A DNA stretch of 64,000 bases from Azospirillum cavernae (GTDB lineage Bacteria; Pseudomonadota; Alphaproteobacteria; Azospirillales; Azospirillaceae), in assembly GCF_003590795.1 (NCBI RefSeq), contig NZ_QYUL01000001.1, positions 1,319,001 to 1,383,000 of the forward strand, in the 5' to 3' direction. Every line of letters begins with the position of its first letter. The stretch's first letter is position 1. Positions 36,538 through 45,090 of the stretch are shown here, in pieces. The notes beneath the pieces were generated by a model, which was not told the origin of the DNA, ran no database searches, and was given only the letters and a program-made list of their open reading frames with translations. Both the position numbers and the translations under genes were made by a program.

Positions 36538-37490
36538 TGGAGCTTACCGTCACCCGCACACGGATGATCGCCGAGGGAGTCCGCCTGTTCGAGCTGCGGC
36601 GCCCCGCCGGGGATCCCCTGCCTCCCTTCACGGCGGGCGCGCATGTGGAGGTGCGCGTGGCCGATGGAATCGTCCGTCATTACTCGCTGTGCAACACCCC
36701 GGAGGAGCGGCGCCGCTACGTCATCGCCGTTCTGCGCGAAGCCGCCTCGCGCGGCGGCTCCGCCGCCCTGCACGAACGGGTGCAGGAGGGCGACCGGCTG
36801 GCGGTTGGCGCGCCGCGCAACCTGTTTCCGCTGGACGAGACGGCGGGCCGGACGCTGCTGTTCGCGGGCGGCATCGGCATCACCCCGATCCTGTGCATGG
36901 CCGAACGGCTGCTGACCTTGGGACGGCCCTTCGCCCTGCATTACGCCGCGCGCAGCCAAAACCGCATGGCGTTCCGCGAACGGTTGACCGCGCCGCCCTT
37001 CGCCGGACGGGCGTGGCTGTGGTGCGACGACGCGCCGCCGGAGGAACGGCTGGACGCCCGGCGGATCCTGGCCGATCCGGCGGCGGACGCCCACCTGTAT
37101 GTCTGCGGCCCGGCCCCCTTCATCGCCCACATCCTGGACACGGCCACCGCCCAGGGCTGGGCGGCGGACCGGCTGCACCGCGAGTATTTCGCCGCCCCGC
37201 CGCAGGCCGCCCCCGCGCAGGATGGCTCGTTCGAGGTGGAAATCGCCAGCAGCGGCCTTGTCTGCCGGGTTGGTCCCGAACAACGGGTGATCGACGCGCT
37301 GGCGGCCCATGGCGTCGAGGTGCCGGTGTCGTGCGAACAGGGGGTGTGCGGCACTTGCGTGACCCCGATCCGCTCGGGCATCCCCGACCACCGCGACCTG
37401 TTCCTGACCGACGCCGAACGGGCGGCGAACGACCGCTTCACCCCCTGCTGTTCGCGGGCGTTGAGCGGGCGTCTCGTGCTCGATCTCTGA
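36534..37490 (+). CDS. VanB-like oxygenase reductase (FMN/NAD/[2Fe-2S])
   Basis: The 318-residue reductase has the flavin motif RHYSLCN, the NAD-binding GGIGITPIL, the CGP segment YVCGPAPF, and a C-terminal plant-type ferredoxin domain with CEQGVCGTC and a later Cys pair. This order (flavin, NAD, 2Fe-2S) is that of phthalate/vanillate dioxygenase reductases. It overlaps the oxygenase gene by four bases (ATGA) and will supply its electrons from NAD(P)H. ATG 36534 or 36537. Confidence 0.9.
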   Translation: MMELTVTRTRMIAEGVRLFELRRPAGDPLPPFTAGAHVEVRVADGIVRHYSLCNTPEERRRYVIAVLREAASRGGSAALHERVQEGDRLAVGAPRNLFPLDETAGRTLLFAGGIGITPILCMAERLLTLGRPFALHYAARSQNRMAFRERLTAPPFAGRAWLWCDDAPPEERLDARRILADPAADAHLYVCGPAPFIAHILDTATAQGWAADRLHREYFAAPPQAAPAQDGSFEVEIASSGLVCRVGPEQRVIDALAAHGVEVPVSCEQGVCGTCVTPIRSGIPDHRDLFLTDAERAANDRFTPCCSRALSGRLVLDL

Positions 37491-37580
37491 TCTTTTCCTT
37501 TTTTGCCCTTTGACCTGAACACGCCGCGCCGCGCGGTGGGCCGGACCATGGCCTGCGCGCGGGCGGCGGGGGTGGACCGC

Positions 37581-38531
37581 ATGAAACACATCCTTGTCAC
37601 CGGCGCGAACGGCTTCGTCGGCCAAGCGCTGACCCGTCGACTGCTCGCCGATGGCGCGTGCGAACGCCTGACCCTGGTGGATCTGACGCTCGATGACGCG
37701 CCGGACGACCCGCGCGTGCGCCGGGTGGCCGGATCCATCGCCGAGGACGGCGTTCTCGCCGCCGCGCTGGAGCCGGGCTGCGACGGCGTGTTTCATCTGG
37801 CCAGCCTTCCCGGCGGGGCGGCGGAACGCCAGCACGCGCTGGGGTTGGACGTCAATCTGCGGGCGACGCTGACGCTGTTGGAGCTGCTGCGCCAGCGCGC
37901 CGTCGAAAACCCTGGTCAACCAGCGACGCGGCTGGTCTTCACCAGCACCATCGCCGTCTATGGCTCCCCCCTGCCCGACCGGGTGGACGACGCCACGCCG
38001 ACGCGCCCGACGCTGAGCTACGGCGCGCAGAAGCTGGCCGCCGAAATCCTGTTGAGCGATTACGGGCGGCGCGGTTGGGTCGATGGCTGCGCCCTGCGCC
38101 TGCCCGGCATCGTCGCCCGCCCCCCGGCCCCGAACGGCCTGTTGTCGGCCTTCATGAGCGAGATTTTCTGGGCGCTGGCGGCGGGGCGGCCCTTCGTCTG
38201 CCCGGTGTCGGCGCAGGCGGTCGCCTGGTGGATGTCGGTCGGGACGTGCGTGGACAATCTTCTGCACGCCGCCGGGCTGCCGCCCGCCACGCTGGCGGAG
38301 CGGCGCGTCTTCACCCTGCCGGTGCTGCGCCTGACCATCGCCGATCTGGTGGACGGGTTGGCCGCGCGGTTCGGCGAGGACCGCCGCCGCCTCGTCACCC
38401 ACGCGCCCGATCCGGCGCTGGAGGCCGGGTTCGGGGCCTTCCCGCCCCTCGACGCGACGGCGGCGGCGGCGGTCGGCTTTCGCCATGACGGGGATGTCGG
38501 CGCGTTGATCCGCCGCGCCCTGGCCGCATGA
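37581..38531 (+). CDS. NAD-dependent epimerase/dehydratase, DenD-like
   Basis: This extended short-chain dehydrogenase of 316 residues has the nucleotide motif TGANGFVG at residues 7-14 and catalytic Tyr/Lys in Y-G-A-Q-K. It resembles the DenD (D-erythronate dehydrogenase) subgroup. In this operon it may oxidise or isomerise a small hydroxy-acid or a carbonyl intermediate. ATG 37581 follows GGTGGA; upstream codons in the open frame look non-coding. Its stop overlaps the possible upstream start of the chemoreceptor gene. Confidence 0.78.
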   Translation: MKHILVTGANGFVGQALTRRLLADGACERLTLVDLTLDDAPDDPRVRRVAGSIAEDGVLAAALEPGCDGVFHLASLPGGAAERQHALGLDVNLRATLTLLELLRQRAVENPGQPATRLVFTSTIAVYGSPLPDRVDDATPTRPTLSYGAQKLAAEILLSDYGRRGWVDGCALRLPGIVARPPAPNGLLSAFMSEIFWALAAGRPFVCPVSAQAVAWWMSVGTCVDNLLHAAGLPPATLAERRVFTLPVLRLTIADLVDGLAARFGEDRRRLVTHAPDPALEAGFGAFPPLDATAAAAVGFRHDGDVGALIRRALAA

Positions 38532-38563
38532 CCCCACAGGCTTGGAACAGGGAGGACCGCATC

Positions 38564-40315
38564 ATGCGCGCGCTGCTCTCCGGTGGTCGGCGGTTGGCCG
38601 GTGCGGCGGCGGTGGCCGCCCGCCGTCTGGTCGCCCCGTGGAACCATCTGCCGATCGTGGTGAAGATCGTGGTTCCGCTGGTGGTGATGATGGGGGTGTC
38701 GCTGGCGATGTCGTGGTACGGCATCGCGCAAACCGGCCTCATCAAGGACGATTACCAGCGGGTGGTCGATCTGTCGGAACGCGGCAAGGCGGCGTATGTC
38801 GCCTCCGGGGCCGTCCGCTCGATCAGCGGGCTGGTGCGCGAGATGGTCGTCGAAGAGGATCCCGAGAATCTCGATTTCCTCGCACGCGATTTGGACGCGC
38901 TGAAGGCGACCTTCGCCAGCAGCGCCGACAGCCTCAAACGCATCCTGCCCCAGCGCGACCAGGACATCGAGTCCGGCGTCAGCCAATTCACCAACCTGAT
39001 GGCGATCGTGGAGGAGGTGCGGCGGGAGGTGGCGGCGGGCAACCGCAGCGCCGCCGCCGACATTCTCAGCAGCGGGCGTCTCGACCTCACCGTCGCCATC
39101 TCCCAGTTCGAAGGCTTGAGCGCGGACGTGCACAAGGCCATCGACGCCGCCGATCAGGCCGCCCAGGCCCGCTACGACGACACGGTGCGCGTGACCGTCG
39201 CCAGCGGCGCCGCCGGGGCGCTGCTGACGCTGGGGGTGGCCCTGCTGCTGGCGCTGCATTCGGTGTCGCGGCCGTTGGAACGCACGGTGCGGGCGATGAC
39301 GCGGTTGGCCGATGGCGAACTGGGCATCCCCATCCATGGGGTGGAACGCCGGGACGAGATCGGCGCGACCGCCCGCGCCGTGATGGTGTTCCAACGGGCG
39401 ATGCGGGACGCCGAACGGTTGCGCGACGAACAGGAGCGTTTGCAGGCCCAGGCCGAAACCGACAAGCGCCGGACGCTGGAGCGGCTGGCCGACAGCCTGA
39501 AGGCCGAGGTGGCCGAGGTGGTCCAGTCCGTCGGCGCGGCGGCCTCGCGGATGCGTCAGACGGCGGACGAGCTGGCGGCGGTGGCGGGCAACGCCAACCG
39601 CTGCTCGACCTCCGCCGCCGGCAGCGCCGGGCAGGCGGCCAAAAGCGTGGATGTGGTGGCCGAGGTGGCCGAACAGCTTTCGGCCAGCATCCGCGACATC
39701 GGCGAACGGGTGGTGGCCTCCGAACGGATCGCCGAACACGCCGTGGCCGGGGCGCGCCGCTGCGAGGCGGCGATGGACGAGCTGTTGACGGCGGCGGAAC
39801 GGGTTGGCGAGGTGGTCCGCCTGATCGACGCCATCGCCGGACGCACCAACCTGCTGGCGCTCAACGCCACCATCGAGGCCGCCCGCGCGGGCGAGGCCGG
39901 GCGCGGTTTCGCCATCGTCGCGCAGGAGGTGAAGGCGCTGGCGCGCCAGACCTCCGACGCGATCCTGGGGGTGGAGCGGCAGATCGACGGCATCCGCGCC
40001 GCCGCCGCCAAGGCCGCCGAGGCCATTCACGGCGTCGGCGGCGTCATCACCCGCATGTCGGAAATCTCCGGGGCGATCAGCGCGGCGGTGACGGAACAAA
40101 GCCAAGCCACCCAGGACATCGCCCACAGCGCCAGCCGGGCGGCCAACGGCGCGGACGACGTCCGCGTCATCATCGACGAGGTGATGCAGGGGGCCAGCGA
40201 CACCGGCGCCATCGCGGATCGGGTGCTGGCGGCGGCGGACGGGCTGGTCGGTGAATCCACCCGGCTGGGCGTGGCGGTGGACTCCTTCGCCGTGAAGGTC
40301 CGCTCCGCCCACTGA
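38564..40315 (+). CDS. Methyl-accepting chemotaxis protein
   Basis: I start this chemoreceptor at ATG 38564 because AGGGAGGA lies correctly upstream; an ATG at 38528 overlaps the preceding stop. TM1 is near the N-terminus ([20 protein letters not shown]), followed by a roughly 150-residue periplasmic four-helix-type sensor and TM2 ([20 protein letters not shown]). A HAMP domain and a signalling coiled coil come next, with the conserved tip [32 protein letters not shown]. It is in line with the catabolic genes, so it may direct the cell toward the pathway's substrate. No pentapeptide tether for CheR is seen at the C-terminus. Confidence 0.9.
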   Translation: MRALLSGGRRLAGAAAVAARRLVAPWNHLPIVVKIVVPLVVMMGVSLAMSWYGIAQTGLIKDDYQRVVDLSERGKAAYVASGAVRSISGLVREMVVEEDPENLDFLARDLDALKATFASSADSLKRILPQRDQDIESGVSQFTNLMAIVEEVRREVAAGNRSAAADILSSGRLDLTVAISQFEGLSADVHKAIDAADQAAQARYDDTVRVTVASGAAGALLTLGVALLLALHSVSRPLERTVRAMTRLADGELGIPIHGVERRDEIGATARAVMVFQRAMRDAERLRDEQERLQAQAETDKRRTLERLADSLKAEVAEVVQSVGAAASRMRQTADELAAVAGNANRCSTSAAGSAGQAAKSVDVVAEVAEQLSASIRDIGERVVASERIAEHAVAGARRCEAAMDELLTAAERVGEVVRLIDAIAGRTNLLALNATIEAARAGEAGRGFAIVAQEVKALARQTSDAILGVERQIDGIRAAAAKAAEAIHGVGGVITRMSEISGAISAAVTEQSQATQDIAHSASRAANGADDVRVIIDEVMQGASDTGAIADRVLAAADGLVGESTRLGVAVDSFAVKVRSAH

Positions 40316-40363
40316 GGGTCCCTGGTCGCGTCCATCATTGGTTTGAACAGAAAGGACAGTGGA

Positions 40364-40876
40364 ATGCTCACCTCTATGGCGGCGCGGCGCGCCGACCTGC
40401 GTCGGTTCCTGCGCGTGGAAATGGCCGTCGGCGCGACGATCAACGGCGCGATCACGGCGGGCATCGCTTGGTTGGTGTTCTCCGGGGTTGACCCGGTTCC
40501 GGTCTGGGGGCTGGGCGGCCTGGTCTTTGATTTGCTGCCCAGCACGGTCTTGCCGGTGCTGGCCATGGGCCTGCTTCTGCCCGTTGTCCTGCGCAAACGG
40601 CGGGCCAGCGGCAGGCTGCCCGCGTGTGGTTGGAGCGATCTGACGGGGTGGAGCCACCTTGTCCCGCGCGGAGTGGTCACGCGCGCGGTTGCTCTGGCCC
40701 TTGTCTGGTTCACGCTGTTGGCGCCGGTGGCCGCCGCCCTGCTGTGGGGCGGCGGCTGGAACGACGCCCCGTTGAGCGTCGTCCTGCTGGGCAAGGCACT
40801 TTATGGCGCGCTGGTCGGCGCCAGCGTCACCCCGGCCATCCTGCTGCCCGCCTTGTGCGGCATAAACGAGCGTTAG
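40364..40876 (+). CDS. Unknown membrane protein
   Basis: The 170-residue protein has about four hydrophobic segments (around 22-40, 47-75, 105-130 and 137-160). I chose ATG 40364 with AAAGGA upstream. I do not recognise the family with confidence; it is short, basic at the N-terminus and looks like a small integral membrane protein. It is 48 bases downstream of the chemoreceptor, last gene before the right att copy, so it may simply be the end of the transcript. Confidence 0.65.
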   Translation: MLTSMAARRADLRRFLRVEMAVGATINGAITAGIAWLVFSGVDPVPVWGLGGLVFDLLPSTVLPVLAMGLLLPVVLRKRRASGRLPACGWSDLTGWSHLVPRGVVTRAVALALVWFTLLAPVAAALLWGGGWNDAPLSVVLLGKALYGALVGASVTPAILLPALCGINER

Positions 40877-41125
40877 CAGGACGCGGAAAAACGGGCCGAT
40901 GCAGTGCCCTTGGGTGTTGGTGCAGCGAGGCGATGACCGGGTTGCTGAGAACAGCGCTCAGGGGGCTGGTCGTCATCGATAGATGCCGAAACCCACAAAA
41001 ATATTTTCAAGGGAATTTTCCTTTAAAATCAACACCGTAACTTTTTGACGACCTAACAGTCGGCTCCCCGTTCGTCAGACAAGAAAAAACGCATATAGAT
41101 CAACAGCCTAGCTTGGTTTAGAGCA

Positions 41126-41142
41126 ATCGAGTGGGAGTGATT
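41126..41142 (+). repeat. Right attachment-site copy (attR), guaA 3'-end sequence
   Basis: The 17 bases match 10733-10749 at 15 positions and again read Ile-Glu-Trp-Glu-stop, although no guaA gene precedes them. The similarity extends weakly downstream (about 23 of 34 aligned positions, including AAACCACGC). Together with the left copy this marks the ends of an inserted segment. Confidence 0.75.
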
Positions 41143-41235
41143 TTGCCCATCCAAGCGGATCCAAAACCACGCTAGGAGTTTGGCTCTGGCGGCCTGCCTG
41201 ACGAACCTCCGGCATGCCGCTTGGGCACAGTTTTT

Positions 41236-41278
41236 AAAAGCACCGTCACGGTCAATGAGACTCGTGACGGTGCTTTTT
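41236..41278 (+). terminator. Rho-independent terminator beyond the right att copy
   Basis: A 15-bp perfect stem (41236-41250 with 41262-41276) around a 12-base loop, starting with AAAA and ending with a T-run. The outer 12 bases of each arm are the same as in the terminator after guaA at 10899. It may be the original guaA terminator displaced by the insertion. Confidence 0.8.
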
Positions 41279-41604
41279 CTTTGCGTCATTGAAGAGAAAA
41301 CAAACGAGACCATCTGCTCGATAAATCAAAACTCAGAGCGCGGTGTTGTTTCATATTTAAGGCACGGTGCCCTTGATGAGGTCGTCACCATTCGCTGGGC
41401 AAAGCGCACGCTCACGCCGAACCGGCGGGCCGCAGCCCGACGAGAAAAGACTTGCTTGATGTGTTGGCGATTCCGCACGCGAAGGTCCGGCGAACAAACG
41501 TGATTCCAATTTCACGCACGGCGCTACGCTGCGTAACTCTCGAAATGGCTTGGAAAGTCGTGGCAGCGCAACGGCTGCAAATCTTCAACCCTCTGCTGTG
41601 AGGG

Positions 41605-41680
<76 letters not shown>

Positions 41681-41759
41681 CTCTATGTTTTCGCAGGCGT
41701 GGACACGCTTGCTCACCCAAACGCTGCTTCCACCAGACAACCCTCAATCTGTGAGGGGG

Positions 41760-41835
<76 letters not shown>

Positions 41836-41913
41836 GTCGTTCGCGGTGACGCGCTTTCTAATGATCGCGCCCGAAACGCGCAAGCGTTTTTTTCGCCCCC
41901 TGCCCGCTTTCTT

Positions 41914-43713
41914 TCAGGCCGAACGCGCGGGCGCGGCGTCGTCGATCAAAAGCTGCACGCCTTCCGCGCCGTTCCAGCGGTCGATGCGCAGGATGCCCGC
42001 CAGATGGAAGGGCGTCCCCTTTCCCGTCAGCAGGGCTTGGCCCAGATCGCTGTCCAGCGCCCGGAAGGCGATGGCCTTCAGCCGCCCGCCGTCATTGCCT
42101 TGCAGGATGCAGCGGACGTGATTGGCCCCCACCACGTCGGCGCGGACCACCCGCGCGTCGGTGATGGCGAAGCGCGGCTCGGCGTTGCCGGTGCCGTAGG
42201 GGCCAAGCGTGTTCAGCGTGTTGACCAGGGCGGTCGTCGCCGCCCCCACCGACAGCGCCCCGTCCAGCTCCAGCGTCGGCACCAGCGGCATCGCCGCCAT
42301 CTGTTCGGCCACCCGCGAGGCCAGGAAGGCGCGCAGCGCGTCCAGCTTGTCGCCCGCCACGGTGAAGCCCGCCGCCATGCGGTGGCCGCCGCCGCCGATC
42401 AGCAAGCCGTCCTGCCGGGCGGCGATCACCGCCGCGCCCAGATCGACCCCGCGCACCGACCGGCCCGAGGCCTTGCCGATCACCGTGCCGTCGGGCTGCT
42501 CCTCCAGCGCCACGACGCAGGCCGGGCGGCTGTAGCGCTCCTTCAGGCGGGCGGCGACGATGCCGATGACGCCGGGGTGCCAGCCCTCGCCCGCGACGAA
42601 GACCAGATCGGTCTCCCGCCCGGCTTCGGCGGCCACCCGCTCCAGCGCGTCCTCCAGCACCGCCGCTTCGACGGCGCGGCGTTCGGCGTTGTGCAGCTCC
42701 AGCTTTTGCGCCAGCTCCATGGCTTCGATGGGATCGTCGGTGGACAGCAGGCGCGCGCCCAGATCGGACGCGCCGACCCGCCCGCCCGCGTTGACGCGCG
42801 GTCCCAGCACGAAACCGGCGTGGTAGGCGTCGGGAGTCTCCTTCACCCCGGCCACGTCGGCCAGCGCCGCCAGCCCCGGATTGCCGCGCCGGGCCATCAC
42901 CTTCAGCCCCTGGGCGACCAGCGCGCGGTTCAGGCCGGTCAGCGGCACCACGTCGCACACGGTGCCCAGCGCGACCAGATCGAGCCATTCCATCAGATTG
43001 GGTTCGGGACGGTCCTTATAGTGTCCGCCCTGCCGCAGCAGCCGGTTCACCGCCACCACGGTGATGAAGGTGACGCCCGCCGCGCACAGGGTGCGATAGG
43101 CGCCATCCTCGTCCAGCCGGTTGGGGTTGACCAGCGCCACCGCCGGGGGCAGGCGCGGTTCCGCCGCGTGATGGTCCAGCACCACCACGTCCAACCCAAC
43201 GTCCGCCGCCGCCTCCAGCGCGGCGAAGGCGGAGACGCCGCAATCGACCGTCACCACCAGCCCCACCCCCTCGGCCTTCAGCCGCAGCAGGGCGGGGGCG
43301 TTGGGGCCGTAGCCCTCCTTCACCCGATCCGGGACATAGACGCGCAGCTCCGCCCCGACGGCGTGGAAAAAGCGGCGCAGAACGGCGGCGGAGGTCGCGC
43401 CGTCCACGTCGTAATCACCGAAGACCGTCACGCTTTCGCCGTCGCGGATGGCGCGCGCGATGCGCTCCGCCGCCACGTCCATGTCGCGGAAGCGCGACGG
43501 CTCCGGCAGCAGGGTTTTCAAACGGGGGCTGAGGAAGCTGTCGCACGCCTCTTCGGTCACGCCACGGGCGGCCAGCACGCGGCCAATGATTTCCGGCAGG
43601 CCGCGCGCCTGCGACAGGGCCAGCGCCTGCCGCTCCTCACAGGGGCGCGCCTGCCATCGCTTGCCCGACAGGGAGTGCGCAACGTTCAGGAAAGCGGCGG
43701 CGGCGTCGGTCAT
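41914..43713 (-). CDS. recJ: Single-stranded-DNA-specific exonuclease RecJ
   Basis: RecJ is a 5'-3' single-strand exonuclease used in recombination and mismatch repair. This 599-residue protein (ATG 43713) has the DHH-family motifs: DYDVDGATS, the DHH motif in VVLDHHAAE, and the DHHA1 motif GGGGHRMAAGF. An OB-fold C-terminus is present. The TTG three codons upstream is less likely as the start. No ribosome site is obvious. Confidence 0.95.
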   Translation of the reverse strand: MTDAAAAFLNVAHSLSGKRWQARPCEERQALALSQARGLPEIIGRVLAARGVTEEACDSFLSPRLKTLLPEPSRFRDMDVAAERIARAIRDGESVTVFGDYDVDGATSAAVLRRFFHAVGAELRVYVPDRVKEGYGPNAPALLRLKAEGVGLVVTVDCGVSAFAALEAAADVGLDVVVLDHHAAEPRLPPAVALVNPNRLDEDGAYRTLCAAGVTFITVVAVNRLLRQGGHYKDRPEPNLMEWLDLVALGTVCDVVPLTGLNRALVAQGLKVMARRGNPGLAALADVAGVKETPDAYHAGFVLGPRVNAGGRVGASDLGARLLSTDDPIEAMELAQKLELHNAERRAVEAAVLEDALERVAAEAGRETDLVFVAGEGWHPGVIGIVAARLKERYSRPACVVALEEQPDGTVIGKASGRSVRGVDLGAAVIAARQDGLLIGGGGHRMAAGFTVAGDKLDALRAFLASRVAEQMAAMPLVPTLELDGALSVGAATTALVNTLNTLGPYGTGNAEPRFAITDARVVRADVVGANHVRCILQGNDGGRLKAIAFRALDSDLGQALLTGKGTPFHLAGILRIDRWNGAEGVQLLIDDAAPARSA

Positions 43714-43797
43714 GATCGGCAACGGCGTTGTGATGGGGCGAGAGGGGCCAAGCCATAGCAGAGAAACGCCCCCCGCGCACGGCGAGACCCAGAAACG

Positions 43798-45090
43798 TCA
43801 ACGGACGCCGCGCCCCTCAAGGCCAGCGCCACCCACTGACGTTCCACCCGGCGAACGCCCACCCCTTGGATCACCGCCGAATCCAGGGGGGCCGCGCCCC
43901 GGCCCGCCCCGCCCCGGCGGTCCGCCGCCGGGTGGCCCTGCTCCGGGTGGCCCTGCTCCGGGAGGTCCCGCTCCGGGGGGGCTTCCCGCGCCGGGGGGCG
44001 CGCCGTTCGGCGCCTCCCGCTCTCCATAGGCGCCGCCCACCCCGACGGCCCCGCTCGGCCCCAGCCCGACGCCCGGATCACCGGCGCCCGGCGGCCCTGA
44101 ATCGCGGCCTCGGCCCAGACCAGCGGCGCGGGCCGCCGGGTCGCCGTCCGGCGCCTCCCGTCCGCCAAGCCCCGGAGCGCCAAAGGCGCGGGCGTCGCCG
44201 CCTCCGGAGCCGCCCCGGCGCACGACGCTGTCGATGACGATGCGGCTGCTGGGCGCGAACGGCCCCAGGCTGGTCGAATCCTCCAGCAGCCCGTCAGCCA
44301 CCGCGCCGGTCGCGTCGGTGAAGGTTTCGACCGACAGCGCGCCAACGGCCGCGCCAAAGGGGTTGATCGGGTCGGCGGTCACGCTCGACGCCTGCCCCAA
44401 ACGCGCGCCCGCGATTCGCACCGTGCCGCCATCCGCCGCCAGCAGCGCGTCAACGTCGGCCCCGGTCAGCGCCGCCCGGCCCACGGCAAGGCCGGACACC
44501 CGGATCATCTCGGGCGTCACCGCTTCCAAACGACCACGCAACAGCCAACCGCGCGCCGACGACCAAGGATCAATTCGCCCGGCGACGATCACCCCGTCAG
44601 GGCGCCGCAAACCGGACACCGCGACCCAGGCCCCCGGCGCCAGCGCGTCGCGGCCCAACGCGGACCCGATCTCGATTTTTTGTCCAAGGATGATGGCGGC
44701 CTCACCCGCGACCCGTTCGACCGGCCCGGCGACGGCGTAACGCACGTCGAGCACGCGGGCCGTCAAGCCGGTCGGCCCGCCCGCCGCCGCCGTCACGGCG
44801 ATGACCTGACCGATGCGGACGTCGTCCACGGTCGCCGGTTGGCCTTCGATCCGCAACTGGGCGCTGGTCGGCAACTCGACGCGCAGGCCGTTGACCCAAA
44901 CACTGCCGAAGGCCGTGACCGTGCCGACGATGCCGGTGCCACCGATGCCTCGATCCGCGACGCCGATCCCGGTGCCGCCGATGCCTCGGTCGGCTTGACC
45001 GGGCGCGAAAACCCCGCCCCCGCAGGCCGCGATCAGCAGGACCAGCGACAGAACCAGGGGCGTGAAGAAAGCGGAGCGGCGGCGGCTCAC
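43798..45090 (-). CDS. DUF5666 lipoprotein with Gly/Pro-rich tail
   Basis: The GTG-started protein of 430 residues has a signal peptide ending in the lipobox LIAAC. Twin R-G-I-G-G-T-G-I units (one GIGGTGIGV, one GIGGTGIVG) come next, then several DUF5666 beta-repeats with the typical GTVTAFGSVWVNGLRVE. The last about 130 residues are almost only Gly, Pro, Ala, Arg and Ser, with tandem G-P-P-G-A units, so the tail is disordered. Its GTG overlaps the stop of the DUF6502 gene (GTGA), so the two are translationally coupled. Role unknown; possibly surface-exposed. Confidence 0.8.
   Translation of the reverse strand: MSRRRSAFFTPLVLSLVLLIAACGGGVFAPGQADRGIGGTGIGVADRGIGGTGIVGTVTAFGSVWVNGLRVELPTSAQLRIEGQPATVDDVRIGQVIAVTAAAGGPTGLTARVLDVRYAVAGPVERVAGEAAIILGQKIEIGSALGRDALAPGAWVAVSGLRRPDGVIVAGRIDPWSSARGWLLRGRLEAVTPEMIRVSGLAVGRAALTGADVDALLAADGGTVRIAGARLGQASSVTADPINPFGAAVGALSVETFTDATGAVADGLLEDSTSLGPFAPSSRIVIDSVVRRGGSGGGDARAFGAPGLGGREAPDGDPAARAAGLGRGRDSGPPGAGDPGVGLGPSGAVGVGGAYGEREAPNGAPPGAGSPPGAGPPGAGPPGAGPPGGGPPGRGGPGRGPPGFGGDPRGGRSPGGTSVGGAGLEGRGVR

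Larger units (their letters stand above)
10733..41142. mobile_element. Putative guaA-associated genomic island (about 30.4 kb)
   Basis: The segment is bounded by two copies of the guaA 3'-end sequence, with an integrase remnant at the guaA-proximal end. It carries nested insertion sequences, an orphan PglX-type methyltransferase module, a DUF2442-HTH gene and a 20-kb catabolic cluster. Core genes resume on both sides (guaA on the left; tRNA-Glu, recJ and aroC on the right). The catabolic part has host-like GC, so any donor was probably a related high-GC bacterium or the insertion is old. The integrase is disrupted, so the island is probably no longer mobile by itself. The boundary is inferred from the repeats; I cannot test it against an empty site. 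Confidence 0.6.
40877..41604. other. Intergenic region at the right island junction
   Basis: About 730 bases without a convincing gene. It holds the right att copy (41126-41142), a strong hairpin terminator (41236-41278) and, just before the first tRNA-Glu, a CCCTC/GAGGG hairpin acting on the minus strand. An open frame at 41180-41503 crosses the terminator and has no family or codon-use support. Confidence 0.6.

Noticed and set aside
41180..41503. 107-codon open frame beyond the right att copy
   Set aside because: It runs through a strong terminator, has no ribosome site and resembles no family.
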